DNA of 15,966 bases. It comes from Chloromonas sp. AAM2 (lineage: Eukaryota > Chlorophyta > Chlorophyceae > Chlamydomonadales > Chlamydomonadaceae). Location: contig QAXH01000131.1 of assembly GCA_004335635.1 (NCBI GenBank), positions 1 to 15,966 of the forward strand, written 5' to 3'. This document shows, one piece after another, positions 1 to 9,429 of this stretch (positions are counted from its first letter, which is position 1; the number at the start of each line of letters is the position of its first letter). Below the pieces are notes generated by a model. The model was not told where the DNA came from. It did not search any database and saw nothing but the letters and a program-made list of their open reading frames with translations. The translations under genes and the position numbers were made by a program.

Positions 1-180
1 GTCATCGGCATACATCAACATGAGAATGGCCATGTGTGCGTCTTGCCCAGAGGGTGCTGAGATAGTTGTCCGTCAATGCGGTATGCCATTCTGTACCCTT
101 TTACCCCTTTCTGCACCGTCCCGGATGAATCACATATCAAGCCATAGCATGGTGGGATTGAGGCGTTCCATGAATGTGTG
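1..180 (-). pseudogene. Reverse-transcriptase remnant (non-LTR-like), edge-truncated
   Basis: On the minus strand the last 60 bases read SAPSGQDAHMAILMLMYADD, ending at the window edge. The hydrophobic run followed by YADD is the catalytic core (motif C) of reverse transcriptases, and the preceding A-P-x-G stretch fits LINE-type enzymes. About 30 codons upstream a different frame reads SSGTVQKGVKG, which resembles the block just before the usual GVxQGxPLSP motif, but QGCPLSP itself is gone. Going from one piece to the other needs a frame change, and stops interrupt the YADD frame further upstream (a TGA and another TGA between about 70 and 135). I therefore read it as a dead fragment rather than an active element. 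The rest, including anything after YADD, lies outside the window. The outer boundary is uncertain and no target-site duplication or 3' tail is visible. The element class (LINE rather than another RT) is inferred. Confidence 0.55.
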
Positions 181-370
181 CTGCATGCTTCCACTGCAAC
201 AGGCTGCACAACACATGCAACTATGGCGCAACAGTAGCTAACAAGTTGGTTCCTGATGTCAAACAAAACCACCATTGTGCTGGATGTTTCGACCTGCTGA
301 GGTCACAGACAACACGTTTGAAGCGCTTGTCACATCGCCAGCCTGCTAAGAACTGGAAGGCACGTTCCCC

Positions 371-491
371 AAAGCTGCATTATGACCCCAAAGCTGCAGT
401 ATGACCCCAAAGCTGCAGTATGACCCCAAAGCCGCAGTATGACCCCAAAGCTGCAGTATGACCCCAGAGCCGCAGTATGACCTCAAAGCCG
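371..491. repeat. 19-bp tandem repeat, about 6.4 copies
   Basis: Six full units of 19 bases (consensus AAAGCTGCAGTATGACCCC) start at 371, 390, 409, 428, 447 and 466, followed by a partial unit at 485-491. Copies differ by one to four bases (for example CAT for CAG in the first, CCG for CTG in the fourth, AGAGCCG and a CTC end in the sixth). Because 19 is not a multiple of three, the repeat reads through all frames and gives a spurious periodic peptide. It lies 30 bases downstream of the splice donor of the glycosyltransferase's second exon, so it is most likely intronic. Confidence 0.95.
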
Positions 492-520
492 AACCAGTAT
501 CTTCCCATCCATGGCCCCAC

Positions 521-1461
521 CATGTACAATCCTCCATAGGCATGAAGAATGAAGGGCCGCATGGCATCAGACTTGACCACTATTGATGTCATGGCCCGGA
601 ATGTCTCCAGGAACCAGGGATAGCTCTGCTCCAGTAGCAGTTCCGACATGCGAGTATCCCACAGGATGTGACGCCACTGGGAGTTGTGCACCTGCAGCCA
701 CGGTGTGTCTCAAGGCTATACCCATGTGACAGCGTGCATGTTGTGTGCCCAGTCTGATGATGCATGCAGGGCTGTAACATGCAGCCTGTGTGTGTATGTG
801 TAAGTGTGCGTGCATGTGTGTGTGAGGGAGCACGTCACCCCTGTGCGGCTATGAATGCACCTGTCATATGGGCAGATGGCCACACAATTGGATGAGTGAA
901 AGCACGGCACAAGCCGCCGGCCGGTTCCCCTCTTCTCAGTCGACCTCCTATTGCAATCAATCCGACAGCCTTCGATGGAATGCATGCCATCCTTGTCATG
1001 CAAAATGGCAACTAGTGTCCGTTGCCTTTGCCTGCCTTGCATGAGCGGCGCCAGTCCCTGCGGAACACGCCCTTCGAGGATGCCTCTGCTGCCATGAGCT
1101 CATCTCTCCCCGGGTAGAACATTTGGTGCATGATGCGGGGGATGCCACCCTCGAGGAATGACACTCCAGCCAACGGATCAGGCAGACCTGACTCCTGAAC
1201 TGCTGCATCAGACCATGGTTGGGCTTGTTGCAAGTGGCGTCCGACACTGCCAGGGGCGCTGAGTGGGTGCTTGTTGCTTGTTGATTGTTGGGTCCATGCT
1301 TGGCCTGGGTGCCCGGCATTAATGCTGTGTTCTTGTGCTGATGTGGGTAGCTGCAAGCCGTTTCCCGCCCTTGCTGCCTTGATTGGCATGCATACTGCAC
1401 AGCTGCTGATGAACACTAGGGCTGTGATGTATGCAGTGGATGTGTTCGTGTGCCTGGACAT
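521..1461 (-). CDS. DXD-type glycosyltransferase (GT32-like), 5' exons only
   Basis: Two exons on the minus strand are supported: 1461-1036 (142 codons) and 691-521 (57 codons), joined in phase 0. The N-terminus has a short hydrophobic stretch (residues about 10-24, AYITALVFISSCAVC) that could be a signal anchor for the Golgi or ER. IPRIMHQ (107-113) is the usual IPxIIHQ start of Gly_transf_sug domains. FRRDWRRSCK (133-142) runs into HNSQWRHILWD, and VKSDAMRPFILHAYGGLYM (181-199) is the helix that precedes the Asp-X-Asp sugar-nucleotide site. Exon 2 ends exactly after GGLYM at a GTGGGG donor, so DXD and the rest of the catalytic domain must be in a later exon; I see none in the remaining 500 bases. 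The family transfers a sugar from a nucleotide donor; the acceptor cannot be read from this part. The first intron starts with GC rather than GT. The gene may continue beyond the left edge or may be broken by the repeat and retroelement debris. The ATG at 1461 has a weak context; Met25 is an alternative. Confidence 0.75.
692..1035 (-). other. Intron 1 of the glycosyltransferase, GC-AG type
   Basis: The upstream exon ends ...TGC AAG and is followed by GCAGGC. No GT donor exists before the frame closes at a stop seven codons later. The acceptor is GGCTGCAG before GTGCACAACTCC. Joining there keeps phase 0 and gives WRRSCK followed by VHNSQW, as expected for the family. A GC donor with AAG before it is the commonest non-canonical class, so the call is plausible but not proven by transcript data. 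Confidence 0.6.
787..825. repeat. Degenerate GT microsatellite
   Basis: Imperfect alternating TG/TA/TGCG run of about 39 bases within the first intron of the glycosyltransferase. Its reverse complement gives a His-Thr rich peptide in one frame that has no meaning as a gene. Confidence 0.85.
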
Positions 1462-1641
1462 CAGGCCTCAACGAAATGTTGCCTGCCGGGTATGGCATCT
1501 ACTGAAAGTGAGAGATGGGAAATTATTGGGCTACCGTCCAATGCGGTCTCTCATTGTTCAGACTGCCGTTGCATGATGCGCTGGTGCATCGCAGGGCATC
1601 CACTTGCTTTGCCGGTCATTTGCGTCGGAAAGTTGACAAGA

Positions 1642-1653
1642 TTCGAATTCGAA
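1642..1653. repeat. 12-bp perfect palindrome in the glycosyltransferase 5' flank
   Basis: TTCGAATTCGAA is a perfect inverted repeat about 180 bases upstream of the glycosyltransferase start on the minus strand. It could be a dimeric transcription-factor site, but a 12-base palindrome can also arise by chance in 16 kb. Confidence 0.5.
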
Positions 1654-2712
1654 CGAAACGGTTTGCCGGGTGCGAATTTTCATGAGCGTTTTCCAACCGC
1701 TGAATTCCATACGACTTCATTTTGCCTTGGCCTTGGCTGGAGAGTGCTTGCACAAGCAATGTGTGCCGGTGCTAGACCGCTGTCCAACTGCCTTGCGATC
1801 AGAGTTCCAGTTTGCCAGCAGGAGTGGTGCGATCTGCTGTTGATGTCAAGAAACCCACCCCGCCCTAGCCGCCCCACTTGTTCATACGCGTACTGCTGCA
1901 CCTAAAGCGCCTTGCGTTAGGACACCAGTTAGTAATGAGCCATTGCAGTTTTGTAAGCTCTGGAACACGTGCTCTCTTCAAGAAATTATTACAAATCACA
2001 ATGATGTACACAATGCGGCTCTAGTGTCAGACGCAAGAACTGGCTTTTTGGGGCATATATATTACTTATATCAGGGTTGCCCACATGCACTGAGCGCGGA
2101 CGCTGGTGTGGGCACCCAGCTTGCTTAGCAGCTTCATGCTCCATGGGTGAAGGCGTATCCGACCAGTTTCCATTACACCACTGCAGGTGACGACGGGGTT
2201 TTCGGGCTTAGTACCAGCAGTCCTTTGCCAATGTGTTAGTTAGATCAATCCTTTCTCAGGGCGGTACACACGCCGACCCATGTCATTTGACAGTTTCCCT
2301 GATGGAAAATGCAATATATTGATTAATCTCCTGTCACCTAACAGGAGGTCGTAAACAGGGACTGTCACTGTACCGTACGTGGATGCAGCAGGATATCAAC
2401 TGAGCCAAAGCTGGTGCTCATCCAGCATTTGTGTCAGCGCTACCATGCAGGAGAGTGTCAAGTTAGTGCGGGTGGGATCAATGGGCAGGTGTGCAGTTGC
2501 GATAGGTTCATCCTGCCAGCTATGAGGGTGCTGGCAAGTTCCAATGGAAGTATGCTTAAACGCAAGCATGCTGCAGATCGCCTGGTCTTCAAGCTGAGCT
2601 TGGCGAGGGAGCAGGTGTGTCAGGTGTTGCAAACGGCCTACGCGGGCTGGCTGGGGTATTGCTTGGAGTGGAGTTTGGGGTGACGTTTACAAGGAGTGCG
2701 TGCACACCATGA

Positions 2713-2991
2713 AGCACGTCCAACGCACGTCCAAGGGTTTACATGGCTTTTTTTGAAAGGTTTTGGTGGTCTGGTGTAGTGCTCGACAGCGTATGAGGTG
2801 CATTGGTGGACGTGCGTGGCTCGGAACAGCTCAGCAACTCTGTCTAGGCCACAGAAGCACTGGCAACCAAGGCACCAAAGGCGCTAGCCAAGGTCTGTGA
2901 AACAGGTGCTATTGTTTGCATGTATGATGTGCTAATGGCCGTTCAGCTGCACGCCTTGCTTGCCTGTGACGCAGACGCCATAGAACAATAA
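2713..2991 (+). pseudogene. Possible degenerate coding stretch, unknown protein
   Basis: One plus-strand frame stays protein-like over about 92 codons with two internal stops (TGA at 2794, TAG at 2845). Legible pieces are YMAFFERFWWSGVVLD before the first stop and KAPKALAKVCETGAIVCMYD after the second, ending at TAA 2989-2991. The amino-acid make-up (Ala/Leu/Val helices, aromatic cluster) is less random than the other frames here. I do not recognise the family. It could be a gene or transposon remnant, or chance. Confidence 0.25.
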
Positions 2992-3491
2992 AATAGTTTG
3001 TGGGCAAGCTGCTGCAACACCTTACAGACACTGCCAGCCGTACTGCACAAAAAGCAAACTGTGCTACACAAGAATGCCGTCTAAGCACTGCAGCCACTGG
3101 CTGAACTCTGGCAACTCTGGATGAACCTTGTAGACCATGGAACGTGCACGACACCTGATCACGCCTGGGGAAATGGAGGCAGGCCGTGACCTGCTACCAC
3201 CTGAATGTTGCAGGATAGGAACTGATGTCATGCATGAACTGAAAATGGCCAAAATGGCCACAGAAGCGGTGTCGTTGAGCATGAGACCACAGTCATGCCA
3301 CACATGAATATGCAGTGCCAACTATCTTATCCGTGGCGGCCCTGCAGGTGCGCATGGGCTATTTATGATATCACGTGATTTGTACACGGTTCTCCCCATG
3401 AGCCAATCGCGCACACGTGGCCAACACGTACTTTTCAAGCTTCAAGGGTCTCTTGTGGGCCTCACTGACTTCACTGTTTGAGACGATCTCG

Positions 3492-3517
3492 AGCTCTACA
3501 GGTAGCTCTACAGGTAG
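3492..3517. repeat. Tandem 12-bp duplication
   Basis: AGCTCTACAGGT occurs twice head to tail (3492-3503 and 3504-3515), followed by AG of a third unit. It lies in the gene-poor stretch and looks like a simple replication-slippage duplication. Confidence 0.8.
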
Positions 3518-4346
3518 TCGAGCGCAAAGCAGCTGAAGTGGTGCGCTTGGAATTCGCTGCATGCTCGGCGTCCACAAAACGTACCTACTTGCATACGTCC
3601 CACAAGTTGCTTGGTCACATGCCTTGATCGCACTCAATGCATAAAATACCATCTTCTCCCGCCCTGCCAGATGAGTATGACAAAGCCCAATGCGAGGTTG
3701 CAGAGGTGTTGCAAGCAGTCCCTCTCTGCCCTTCCCTTGCGTCACTCTTTGTAAGCGGGCAGGGACGGACTCTGACGATGATCCCCAAATAAGCCCTGTC
3801 CAATTCTCATTTGTGCTCGGCGCGATCAAGTCGCAGCTAAGGCAGACCACAACTATACAAGGCTAAACTACAGCTAATCTTAACAAACACTGATCATCAC
3901 GTGCCAGAGCATTGGATGCCAGCATGCACATCTTCGGTCCTTCCAATACTCGTCAGTGATGGACCTCGAGCATGGACTCAAAGTCCGCACGGCACCGTGT
4001 GTTGGCGCGAACGTACGTGGCGAACTTGGATGTGCTTGCGTACACCCGCTGCAGCAGCCCAGGCACGTTCTCCGGTCCAACCTGCATGCATCATTTGGAA
4101 ACCGAAGATCCAAACCTGTAATTTAATTCCTGGACTGAATTTAGTGGACTACTGTTTTATGACAATCGTATAAGCCAAGAACACAATATGCCTGGAACAT
4201 GATAAATTTCAGGAAGAAACATCCTAATACCTGCTAATCCAGGCGTCAGCAATGGACGATATGTACACGTCTCTGTAGCAATCCGTCACAACACACCAAC
4301 CCAATACTACACGTGATGCGTTTTACGCATCCTCCTACTAAACCTA

Positions 4347-7300
4347 TCAACCATGGCTACAAAGGCCACAACCCAACCTAAACACATGCACCACTGCGCG
4401 TGGCATTTGCCCATTCACACATGACAATGGTAACTGGGCCAGCCCAGCGCCAGGCCCTGCACACACCGCGAAGTAAATGACCACCAGGTAGTAGACGGCG
4501 ATGAACAGCGAGAAGCCTGCCGCAGCTGCCTGGGTGGCTGGCGCGTCAGTGTGTAGGTAGTCGACCAATGTCCAGCCGTTGATGGCCGCCACTACGGTGG
4601 CAATGGCCGCCGCGAACACAGTGAGCGCGGGGTGGCTGCGGTACTTTCCCAGCACCTTGGCGTCCGCAGCCACATGCACCACTGGGATGAGCGCAAAGGG
4701 GAGCATCAGGCTCTGCACGATGTTCAACGTCTGTAGCACACGACAGGCAGGCATGTACCATGAAACACATCTGAAAGAACAGTCATGAGCAAGCCAAGAG
4801 GCATATCACGACTCTGGTGCGCAGACCTTCTTATAGTATCAGGAGCACATTCACTGGTCACGACTAGCCCTGGAAGATGTGCTTATCCACTAACCATAAC
4901 CGTTGACAGTCAACAAACAGGTATGGGCCAGTGCTGATTTGATTGCCCTAGTCATGACCTGTCGGGTCAGGTGAGTGCATTTGATTGATGGCATGGTAGC
5001 CATTGTTCGCGTCAGGTGCCCCAGCAAATGCGGCAACAACTTTGCATATATTTATTTGCTGGCCGTAATCAATATGCAAGCCGTCAGACAGCTACGCCAG
5101 AAGGTGGCAAGGTGCAGCGCTCACATACCTGGGCAACAGAGTCAAAGGTGTGCGTTGACTCGAACACTGCTGCCATGGTGACAGTGGGCACGAGCGCTAC
5201 CAGGCGTGTGACCAACATGCGAGGGCCGGCCTGGACCTGTAGCAGGGCAGGGATGCGCATGAAGTGGGACGGTCCAGAATTCTGTTGCAATTGCCTGGCA
5301 GGGCCCCGCAGGTGCGGCAGACGTACCTGTCAGCTCGTTCTCATGGCGACTGAACAGCCACCCTCTGACACCGCTGTGCTCAGTTGCAATGGCACACGCA
5401 GCCTGTCCGCTTGAGTGCGTATCAAACATTGGGCTTGAATGTGCAGTGAGCCCTTATGCAATTGGATCTGAATGTACAGGCTGCAGCATTTGTGTGCCCA
5501 CACTGACCTGCATGTTCAGCAGGCCTGACATGACCAGCTGTCCGGCATATGTGAGGCCAATGGTGGCGATTTGGCCGCTGGCCAGCAGCCCGATGGCCCA
5601 CAGCGTACGGTAGGCGTCCCCGAATCGCTCTGCAAGATGGTCGCCTGCAGATTCGAGGCCCACCTGTGCCATATGACATTGCAAGTGTCGCCAACCCATT
5701 AATGGCCAAGGAGCAGCCATAACAGCTGTGGAGTAGTGCTGCACAAGGCGACAATGCGCAGTTAGTGCTGTATTGCGGTAGAGCAGACTTGCAAACTGCC
5801 GATCATAAAAGCTGCCCGCCTGCCGTTGTTTGCGGTCCAGAGCGATGGTCAGCTTTTGCAGCGACAGTGGGAGCAGCAGCTGACCAAATCAAACGTGTTC
5901 AGACCACGTGTTTGGTCACGTGTTGTTGCGTGTTCAGACCACTAATGCTTGGTCAATGCGAGCGGCCGGACACAAGCTGCTTGTATACAAGGTGGCCGCA
6001 GCTTGCATCGTAGGAATTACGGCGTCAGCACGGCGGAGAGTGACCTTGCCCGTGTTGATGGACCCGTCACTGTCCCAATTATGGACGCCGCCGCTGGGCT
6101 ACGCGGCAATGACGTTTTGGATGCAACCTTCCGTTTCCGGGCGCCCATGACGCGTTTGACACTCCGCAATCAGCAAGACTCGCTGTTCACGTGCAAACAT
6201 GCCTTGCTTTGGCTGCGATAAAAGGCTCTAGTCAACCTTTTGCTACGCGGACATGTCACACGTCATCTGCTGGCATCGAGTCAATCCAAGCATCCGACCG
6301 TGTGACCGCTGGAAATGACGATCGCTGACACGCGCCCAGATCATCGCATGCTGCGCACAGGTCACCGCGGCGCTCATCATTGTCGACGATGCTGAAAGAC
6401 CATGCGGCGGAGGACGATGGCTAACGTGTGGCTTGGACAGCCCTTAAACACGTGGAGCGGGAAAAAAGGCGGCCTCCTTCCACGTCAAGGCTTTCTTCCG
6501 TCGCATGAACTGTACTTGTTTGACGGACGGGCGTGGAGTCGCGCAATGTGGCGATCAGAATAGAAAGCAAACGAGGTTGTGATAAAACGTGAGACCCTGG
6601 CGAAGCAGGCCTACAACGCAAAGCAGCGTATTGGCGCGGTATGAGCAGTGGGCCGGGATGGGAGTAAAGTCACACAAACCATGGCTCAGACACGCGCAGA
6701 GGCAACGTAAGAAAACGAAAGGTGAGTTGCTGCATGGCTTGCGACCATGGGCACAAGTCACTGCTCACCTCCTCCTCGGTCAGGATGCCGTAGAACCCGT
6801 CCGCGAACACGCAGATGACGAACATGTTGATGACAAAGGCCATCAGCAGAACCAGAAAGTTCTCCACGCGCAAATAAGAAAGCATGCTGCACACAGCACA
6901 CATTCAGCAAGAAACTAATGGAAAGGACAGCAAAATGAAACAGGTCAGGAATGCGATGTGAGGTGGTTGTATAAGTGCTCTTCATTGACGAGCGAGTAAG
7001 CAGTTCAGCGGTACAAACCAGCATATGAATTATCAGGAACACATCTTGGCAACAACATGCATGAATGGCAGCAAATGGCCATGCTTCACTCAGTCCCTCT
7101 AAGTCCGGTCTTGGCGATGCAGTTGCAGGTGGCCGCTCAAAGTGGCAACTAACACGATGCCTGGTGCACTAGTGTCGCACTAGGCTAGCATTTGTCCATC
7201 TAATCCTATCTGCTTACGTGCGCTTCTTGGCATCGGTGTCGATGTCACGTGGGCGCATGTTGACAATCGCGGACTGGAAGTAGATGTTGTAGGGCATGAC

Positions 7301-9219
7301 CAGTGCGCCCAGGGCACCCACAGCCAGGGGCACGGTGCCCGGTGTCAGCTGCACAGAACAGGCGTGCAAGGTTCGGAAACAGCTCGATTGGCGTGCATGA
7401 CATGGTTGTGTTTGACACAACTTCGAACGAGCTTTAACTGGGCTGACACTGGCCAGCGAGCACGAGAGGCCAACATTCAGAGTGCTTGCAACTCAATCGT
7501 GTCGTTTTCCATCTAGCCAGCTGTGATCAAACGCTCACCGTGGGGATGAAAACGCCCTTGACCACATCCAGTGCAGCGATTGGAGCCTGGAAGAAGTTGA
7601 TGCCCATGCAGATGGCCTCGATAGATAGGAAAGTGGCGAATAGGGCCTCCAGCTGTCTGAAGCCCCAGCGCTCCAGGAGCAGCAGCGTGAAGGCGGTGAT
7701 GGACACAATGATGCATCCCGCCCACAGAGGCACACGCCCACTGGTCAGGATGGCGATGCCGATTGCACTGCCAATGGTTTCCTGTGTTCCAAGGCATGAG
7801 CATTCATTGTAGGCATGGCACGTGTATGCATCCTTCAAGCTGCTAAGGTTCATGTTATCAGGAGGCCAGAGCGAGTTTGAAGCAACCATGAGTGTCACTG
7901 GACGAAAGTGCTAGGAACGCAAACCCATCTCTAGTCCCATCCCAGTATGCAGACTGATTTGTCATTGGCCTGTCAGTCTGTAAGGAAACTACTAATGCGT
8001 GTAAGTTGTCTCACGTGCGCCATGGCAAACCTTGCAATCCCATACAGTTGATAACGCCTGACTACAGTTATCTGTGAACCCTGTGAACCCTGGGGCGTGC
8101 TTTGTTTCTCCTGGCCCGGATCCTGGCGTACCTGAATATCTGCACCAATGATCGCGATTTCTATCAAAATCCACAACAAGATCCTAGCATGTTTTGGGTA
8201 CCTGTAAAGCGTGGCAATACGTGGCAATAACATCCAATGTAACAAGCTGCCCAAACTCGCCGTACCCAAGCAAAATGCTTGCAAAGAACTGATGCTGGGT
8301 TAGCCTGGGTCAGATGAGAACGCGGGCTCGCTGACTTACTGGCGGATGTAACCGCTACTACTAACTGGAGTACTGCACTACAGGAGATGAGAATCCAGTT
8401 CTCCCTGCATTCATTGATCCCTAAGTAGCGGCAATGTGTGCGGTTAATCCATATCAATACCTGCTGCCAAGGTGCTGCGCCAGGTCCTTGCCTGAGATGA
8501 GGCCCACCCTGCCTGACAAGCATTGAAATACAAAGCCAGCAACCAGACAACAGATGGCGGTCCACCATAGTAGTGACATGCCACTTCCCACGCCCAGCTG
8601 GATGTCCGCCTCCAAGTTCCCTGCGCGCCGGGTCAGTCGGGGAGTTGGAGTTAGGGTAAAGCGTCAAATCCTCTTGCCGGTGGTCCATGATCCACAAAGA
8701 GTCACAGAGAAGCATTTACAGCGAGCTACAAGAATGTGCCACACAATGGCTGCGTCTTGCGTGCCACTGATTTTGGGGCCAGAAGCCGCAGCAGATTCCC
8801 TAGCTACGTCGACAGCACCCGCAGCACCTCAGCGCTACTCACCAGGGTCAAGGTAAGAGACGGAAGCCAAAAGACCCGTTCCAAAGAATGCGGCGAAGCC
8901 TGCACAGTGATGCCAGACACCCGGCGCCTTAAAAATAAATCACGGCCTGCGGCAAACTTCGCTGGGCCAGCGGACAACTGCCAGGCCCCAAAGATTACGG
9001 GAGCATCACAACATACTGACCGCAGACATGCTTCCAGCACAACCTCAACAATTGCTGCTTCGCTTGCACTTCGCTTTCCACATCTACGCCCGCATTTGCA
9101 TCACTAGGCTGCTTCTCGAGCTTGCCAACGGGAGTGTCATAAACCAGCGGAGGCAGGTCCTGGCCTGACTGTGGCCCGCCCGGGGCAGCAGCGGTGGTGT
9201 GCTGGGCAACAGACTCCAT
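4347..9219 (-). CDS. NRAMP: NRAMP-family proton-coupled divalent metal transporter
   Basis: Ten exons join without frame conflict: 9219-9021, 8899-8843, 8620-8461, 8201-8132, 7781-7539, 7348-7218, 6886-6769, 5663-5508, 5236-5129, 4730-4347 (541 aa plus TGA, normal for the family). All nine introns are GT-AG. NRAMPs carry Fe2+, Mn2+ and related ions across plasma or vacuolar membranes with protons. Residues 1-66 are a hydrophilic cytosolic tail. TM1 carries SYLDPGNLEADIQ (metal ligands Asp84, Asn87). Next come GRVGLISGKDLAQ, YPKHARILLW and IIGADIQETIGSA, then TM6 GALVMPYNIYFQS with Ala258-x-x-Met261 retained. Further on are LASGQIATIGLTYAGQ (from about 355) and LNIVQSLMLPFALIP (from about 416), all as in plant NRAMPs. 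Odd: the TM6 histidines are Tyr263 and Gln268. Intron 7 is unusually long (1105 nt). The start at 9219 has a good context (ACAATGG); an in-frame ATG at 9315 would add 32 residues. The last about 30 residues are less family-like, so a further 3' splice (GCG then GTGTGT after IYFA) is possible. Confidence 0.93.
5894..5942. repeat. Paired 14-bp repeats with CACGTG boxes in NRAMP intron 7
   Basis: CGTGTTCAGACCAC occurs at 5894-5907 and again at 5929-5942, 35 bases apart. Between them lie CACGTG (overlapping the end of the first copy) and GGTCACGTG. G-box/E-box type CACGTG sites are bound by bHLH or bZIP factors in plants, but no function is shown here. The intron that holds them is the longest in the gene. 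Confidence 0.7.
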
Positions 9220-9429
9220 TGTCACCCAGAGTTTGTATACACCAGCTGCGGCTACAGCTCGCAGCTCCCTACCCTGTTTTAATCCGGCCAACCCAATCTG
9301 GGATGAAACCAACATGTCCTTTCTGTTGGAAGCAGTTTCTATAAACCTAGGTTTTGCCGCAGGGCTGTGGAATGGGTTTGCGTGACGACATTAGCACAGA
9401 CAGATGCAGCTGAGTTTGCCTCGTGAGTG
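9220..9429. promoter_or_regulatory. Divergent promoter between NRAMP and SET genes
   Basis: Only 210 bases separate the two chosen start codons, which point away from each other. On the plus strand there is a TATAAA at 9340-9345, 85-90 bases before the SET gene ATG, and a CCAAT at 9293-9297. A GCGTGACGAC stretch near 9380 resembles a CRE/bZIP half site. No clear TATA box is seen towards NRAMP. If NRAMP starts at its upstream ATG (9315), the shared region shrinks to about 115 bases. Confidence 0.55.

Larger units (their letters stand above)
1462..4346. other. 2.9-kb stretch without a recognised gene
   Basis: It holds the 5' flank of the glycosyltransferase at its left and the 3' UTR of the NRAMP gene at its right. 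Open frames of 60-160 codons occur on both strands (for instance 3371-3850 minus, 159 codons), but none shows a domain, a consistent exon structure or a family pattern I recognise. A TGTAA motif on the minus strand at 3026-3022 is the first one downstream of the NRAMP stop and could end a long (about 1.3 kb) 3' UTR; this is weak. A short coding-like stretch at 2713-2991 and a small tandem duplication at 3492-3517 are listed separately. Confidence 0.6.

Noticed and set aside
1..30. HVDVCR on the minus strand as a possible DXD exon of the glycosyltransferase
   Set aside because: It is followed at once by a stop, and the same bases read as a convincing RT YADD motif in another frame.
380..560. 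Periodic peptide with repeated GHTAALGSYC-like units
   Set aside because: It is the 19-bp DNA repeat read in successive frames, downstream of a good splice donor, so it is not a repeat protein.
996..1400. 134-codon frame overlapping glycosyltransferase exon 1
   Set aside because: Out-of-frame shadow: the IPRIMHQ and WRRSCK motifs lie in the longer frame that starts at 1461.
1450..1905. 151-codon open frame on the plus strand
   Set aside because: It starts opposite the first codons of the glycosyltransferase and runs through its 5' flank, with Cys-rich, non-family-like content.
3371..3850. 159-codon open frame on the minus strand
   Set aside because: The longest frame in the gene-poor region, but it has no domain, no plausible neighbouring exons and an ordinary composition. 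It may simply lie in the NRAMP 3' UTR.
4321..4390. CTAAACCT/CCTAAAC words resembling plant telomere repeats
   Set aside because: Only isolated single words, with no tandem array.
8164..8715. 183-codon open frame on the minus strand
   Set aside because: It overlaps NRAMP exon 3 in a shifted frame. The family motifs (GNLEADIQ, GRVGLISGKDLAQ) are in the other frame.
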